Shown here one piece after another: positions 62,904 to 64,000 of a stretch of 64,000 nucleotides of DNA. The notes beneath the pieces were generated by a model. It was not told the DNA's origin. It did no database searches and saw nothing but the letters and a program-made list of their open reading frames with translations. Made by a program: the position numbers and the translations under genes. This stretch comes from Flavobacterium fluviatile (GTDB taxonomy: Bacteria > Bacteroidota > Bacteroidia > Flavobacteriales > Flavobacteriaceae): assembly GCF_010645065.1 (NCBI RefSeq), contig NZ_JAADZW010000004.1, positions 62,001 to 126,000 of the forward strand, in the 5' to 3' direction. Position 1 is the stretch's first letter; each line of letters begins with the position of its first letter.

Positions 62904-64000
62904 TTATGGAGTTTTTGGCGCTAAGTATGTCTGAAGATTTTTCTTCATCTGAACTATTTTATAATTCTCACTTGAAATAATAATGAACGGATATGAGATT
63001 TTATATTTTTCATCATCTCTTAAAACTCCTGCAACATCTCTTGCGTAAGCTTCAGATTTTATACCGTGAATTGCAAAAAAGCTTTCGGTTCTATTGTATT
63101 TGTCAAAAGAAGTGGTTAATCTTTCAAAGTTCTCAATTAGTAAAAAAACCTTAATCGCTTCTTCAATTTTCTTAGCTGTTTTCGTATCGTTTTTATCAAC
63201 TAAATATAAAATTTTCCAGCTTTTCCCATCGACATTAGTAAAATCAAGTTTTTCGAGTGTTGGAATCTGTTTTTCTAAAAGTTCACGTGCGCTTTTACCC
63301 TCTTCACTGTTTGGATAATTATCAGCAACTTCTTCCATGGCTTTTTTATAGGCTGCCAAACCATTCACTTTTCCTAACGTATTGGCTTTTAACAATTCAA
63401 ATTTGGAAACAATCTCATCTCCTGAATATTGATTTATTAAGTTGTCGATATTGTCCAATACTACGTCAAACTGTTCATCCAGAAATAATTTATACCATTT
63501 TTCATATTCCTTTTCAGGTGACAAATTTGAACCGTTTTCTGGATTTGTATTGTTTAAAATCTGGGCATATCTCGAATTTGGGTAATTGGCTGTAATATCA
63601 GACTTTATCCTTTCTGCTCTTGCCGGATTGGTAATCTGATACATTTTATACAAATTGTACATGGATGGCAAAATCCATTTTTCTTCCGGATTATTACGAA
63701 GCAATTGCTCAAATTTACCACTGGCCAGATCGTATTCCTTAAATTTTTCTTTATAAATTAAACCTAACTGATAGTAAGCAAAATTGCGTTCCTTACCAAT
63801 ACTATCCATGGCAATCTGAGTAGTTGGAAGTTGTTTTTCGTAAAAATCTGTTGTATATTTTTCGATAACAATTAAATCTTTCAAAGCATTTATAGAATCC
63901 TGTTTTATACTTATTGAATCTGTCAATGCTGTATTTGCATTAGACCTTGAAGCTGATAATCTCCAGTTTCCTGTTAAGGCTCTGTTGCCCCACATTTTTT
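62904..64000 (-). CDS. sprE: SprE/PorW-type gliding and secretion TPR protein (partial)
   Basis: The C-terminal 365 residues or so; the 5' end lies outside the window. TPR-like helices (FAYYQLGLIYKEKFKEYDLASGKFEQLLRNNPEEKWILPSMYNLYKMY) are followed by a C-terminal domain ending IISSENYKIVQMKKNLQTYLAPKTP. In F. johnsoniae the sprE gene lies next to the ATP synthase genes, and its product is needed for gliding and type IX secretion; the match here is by sequence type and place. Confidence 0.82.
   Translation of the reverse strand, partial: KMWGNRALTGNWRLSASRSNANTALTDSISIKQDSINALKDLIVIEKYTTDFYEKQLPTTQIAMDSIGKERNFAYYQLGLIYKEKFKEYDLASGKFEQLLRNNPEEKWILPSMYNLYKMYQITNPARAERIKSDITANYPNSRYAQILNNTNPENGSNLSPEKEYEKWYKLFLDEQFDVVLDNIDNLINQYSGDEIVSKFELLKANTLGKVNGLAAYKKAMEEVADNYPNSEEGKSARELLEKQIPTLEKLDFTNVDGKSWKILYLVDKNDTKTAKKIEEAIKVFLLIENFERLTTSFDKYNRTESFFAIHGIKSEAYARDVAGVLRDDEKYKISYPFIIISSENYKIVQMKKNLQTYLAPKTP

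Noticed and set aside
1..64000. tRNA or rRNA genes
   Set aside because: No cloverleaf or rRNA-like stretch was recognised by eye on either strand.

Overview
The window looks like chromosome of a Flavobacterium close to F. johnsoniae. It is AT-rich, has Bacteroidetes-type promoters (TAnnTTTG -7 boxes), carries flexirubin pigment genes and a SprE/PorW-type gliding gene, and its tyrosine ammonia-lyase is, as far as I can recall, almost identical to the characterised F. johnsoniae enzyme. This assignment rests on recognition of proteins, not on a search.

Layout. 1-5 kb: the end of a sodium/solute symporter, small unknown genes, a phage-type repressor with an operator-like upstream region, a 128-bp tandem duplication, and a umuC-umuD error-prone polymerase pair. 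5.0-39.3 kb: one large flexirubin (aryl polyene plus dialkylresorcinol) biosynthesis and export locus. Tyrosine ammonia-lyase would make p-coumarate, and a PaaK-like ligase would activate it. Two acyl carrier proteins, three intact ketosynthases, two ketosynthase-like chain-length-factor proteins, a ketoreductase and three hotdog dehydratases would extend it to the polyene. DarA and DarB would make the dialkylresorcinol half. Acyltransferases (LpxL-like, BtrH-like, and a PlsC domain fused to an RND/MMPL exporter), an ABC transporter, a LolA-like carrier, lipoproteins and beta-barrels would join the halves and place the pigment in the outer membrane. A RelE/ParE toxin-antitoxin pair, a pseudogene scrap and an orphan SMI1/KNR4-type immunity gene interrupt the locus.

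39.6-54.9 kb: housekeeping and envelope genes (dihydrouridine synthase, amidase, MATE pump, LolC/E-like permease, RbfA, an ATP-grasp/alpha-E/transglutaminase trio, an EnvC-like protein, a DUF4292 lipoprotein, a TPR protein, a sugar nucleotidyltransferase, dUTPase and a flippase). 56.6-64 kb: the F1Fo ATP synthase genes atpB-E-F-H-A-G without atpD or atpC, preceded by AtpZ/AtpI-like, bactofilin and sprE genes.

The most unusual stretch is the 1.7 kb between the flippase gene and atpG. It has no credible ORF but carries two tandem arrays (6 and 12 units of 38-46 bp). Every unit can form a small hairpin around a GCT-containing loop. Stem bases change in compensating pairs, two hairpin types alternate, and each array ends in the same kind of long hairpin, whose wobble pairs fit an RNA copied from the + strand. 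I read these as two copies of an undescribed multi-hairpin RNA (or DNA) element. This is inference from sequence only.
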